Part shown: piece after piece, positions 63,693-64,000 of the stretch
How the letters are laid out: each line of letters opens with the position of its first letter
Position numbering within the stretch: position 1 is the stretch's first letter
Source: Branchiostoma belcheri
Taxonomy: Eukaryota > Chordata > Leptocardii > Amphioxiformes > Branchiostomatidae
Assembly: GCF_001625305.1 (NCBI RefSeq)
Contig: NW_017802379.1
Coordinates: 6,816,960-6,880,959 of the forward strand
DNA length: 64,000 nucleotides
Direction: 5' to 3'
Notes under the pieces: model-generated
The model's database searches: none
Seen by the model: only the letters and a program-made list of their open reading frames with translations
Told to the model about the DNA's origin: nothing
Program-made: the position numbers and the translations under genes

Positions 63693-63952
63693 CTACTAGT
63701 GGGGGCAGAAGGAAGGATCAGGGAGGGCTACGAGTGGGGGCAGATGGAAGGATCAGGGAGGGCTACGAGTGGGGGCAGATCGAAGGATCAGGGAGGGCTA
63801 CGAGTGGGGGCAGATGGAAGGATCAGGGAGGGCTACGAGTGGGGGCTGATGGAAGGATCAGGGAGGGCTACGAGTGGGGGCAGATGGAAGGATCAGGGAG
63901 GGATACGAGTGGGGGCAGATCGAAGGATCAGGGAGGGCTACGAGTGGGGGCA
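63693..63952. repeat. 35-bp minisatellite
   Basis: About 7.4 highly regular copies of gagtgggggcagatggaagg plus atcagggagggctac, with few substitutions (gat/cga, cagatg/ctgatg). Confidence 0.92.
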
Positions 63953-64000
63953 ACTCGGTCAACTCGGTCCACTACCCTGGTCAACTCGGTCAACTCGATC
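63951..64000. repeat. 9-bp repeats at the window edge
   Basis: caactcggt repeated four to five times with one interruption. It continues beyond the window. Confidence 0.7.

Noticed and set aside
1-64000. Bacterial-style operon, prophage or defence system
   Set aside because: The coding sequence is split by introns, and the mobile elements are of eukaryotic type. Nothing in the window supports such a system.

Overview
This is a 64-kb piece of an animal nuclear genome, read on both strands. It is intron-rich, has canonical GT-AG splice sites, carries many tRNA-derived SINEs, MITE-like elements and minisatellites, and contains three 20-base runs of N (123-142, 14013-14032, 29344-29363). The protein sequences look like an invertebrate deuterostome. 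Together with two long, visibly allelic duplicated blocks at scaffold gaps, this suggests a highly heterozygous draft assembly such as that of a lancelet (Branchiostoma). The organism is an inference and I could not test it.

Three protein-coding genes are supported. (1) The 3' nine-tenths of a MED13/MED13L gene (Mediator kinase-module subunit 13) runs on + from 4447 to 50495 in 27 distinct exons. My exon chain keeps one open frame of about 1,998 codons plus stop. The first ~150 residues lie upstream of the window or in unsequenced gaps. A ~2.9-kb 3'UTR follows. (2) A complete three-exon BTB-BACK-Kelch gene (696 aa, probable CUL3 adaptor) lies on + at 56019-58804, with a candidate TATA/Inr promoter. 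(3) A complete four-exon gene on - at 60214-62240 encodes a secreted or ER DsbA-like thioredoxin-fold protein (240 aa). Its active-site motif is C-P-D-F, so the second cysteine is missing.

Layout: 1-4446 is MED13 intron and repeats. 4447-22451 holds two allelic versions of the block carrying the first three visible MED13 exons. 23827 holds the next exon, with a conserved LTPPTSP phosphodegron-like motif. 24881-33380 holds two allelic versions of a block carrying the 111-nt exon. 33499-50495 is the compact remainder of MED13. 50496-56018 is the 3'UTR and intergenic DNA with a full-length young SINE. 56019-62240 holds the two other genes. 62241-64000 is repeat-rich intergenic DNA with telomere-like repeats and a 35-bp minisatellite.

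The most informative signal is the comparison of the two alleles inside one scaffold. It exposes at least four insertions present in one allele and absent in the other. Two of these have exact empty sites and target-site duplications: a PIF/Harbinger-type element with TTA, and a hAT-type element with an 8-bp duplication. The coding exons differ almost only by synonymous changes. Several GC-rich intronic blocks are much better conserved between alleles than their surroundings and are candidate cis-regulatory elements. I saw no evidence for an undescribed multi-gene system.
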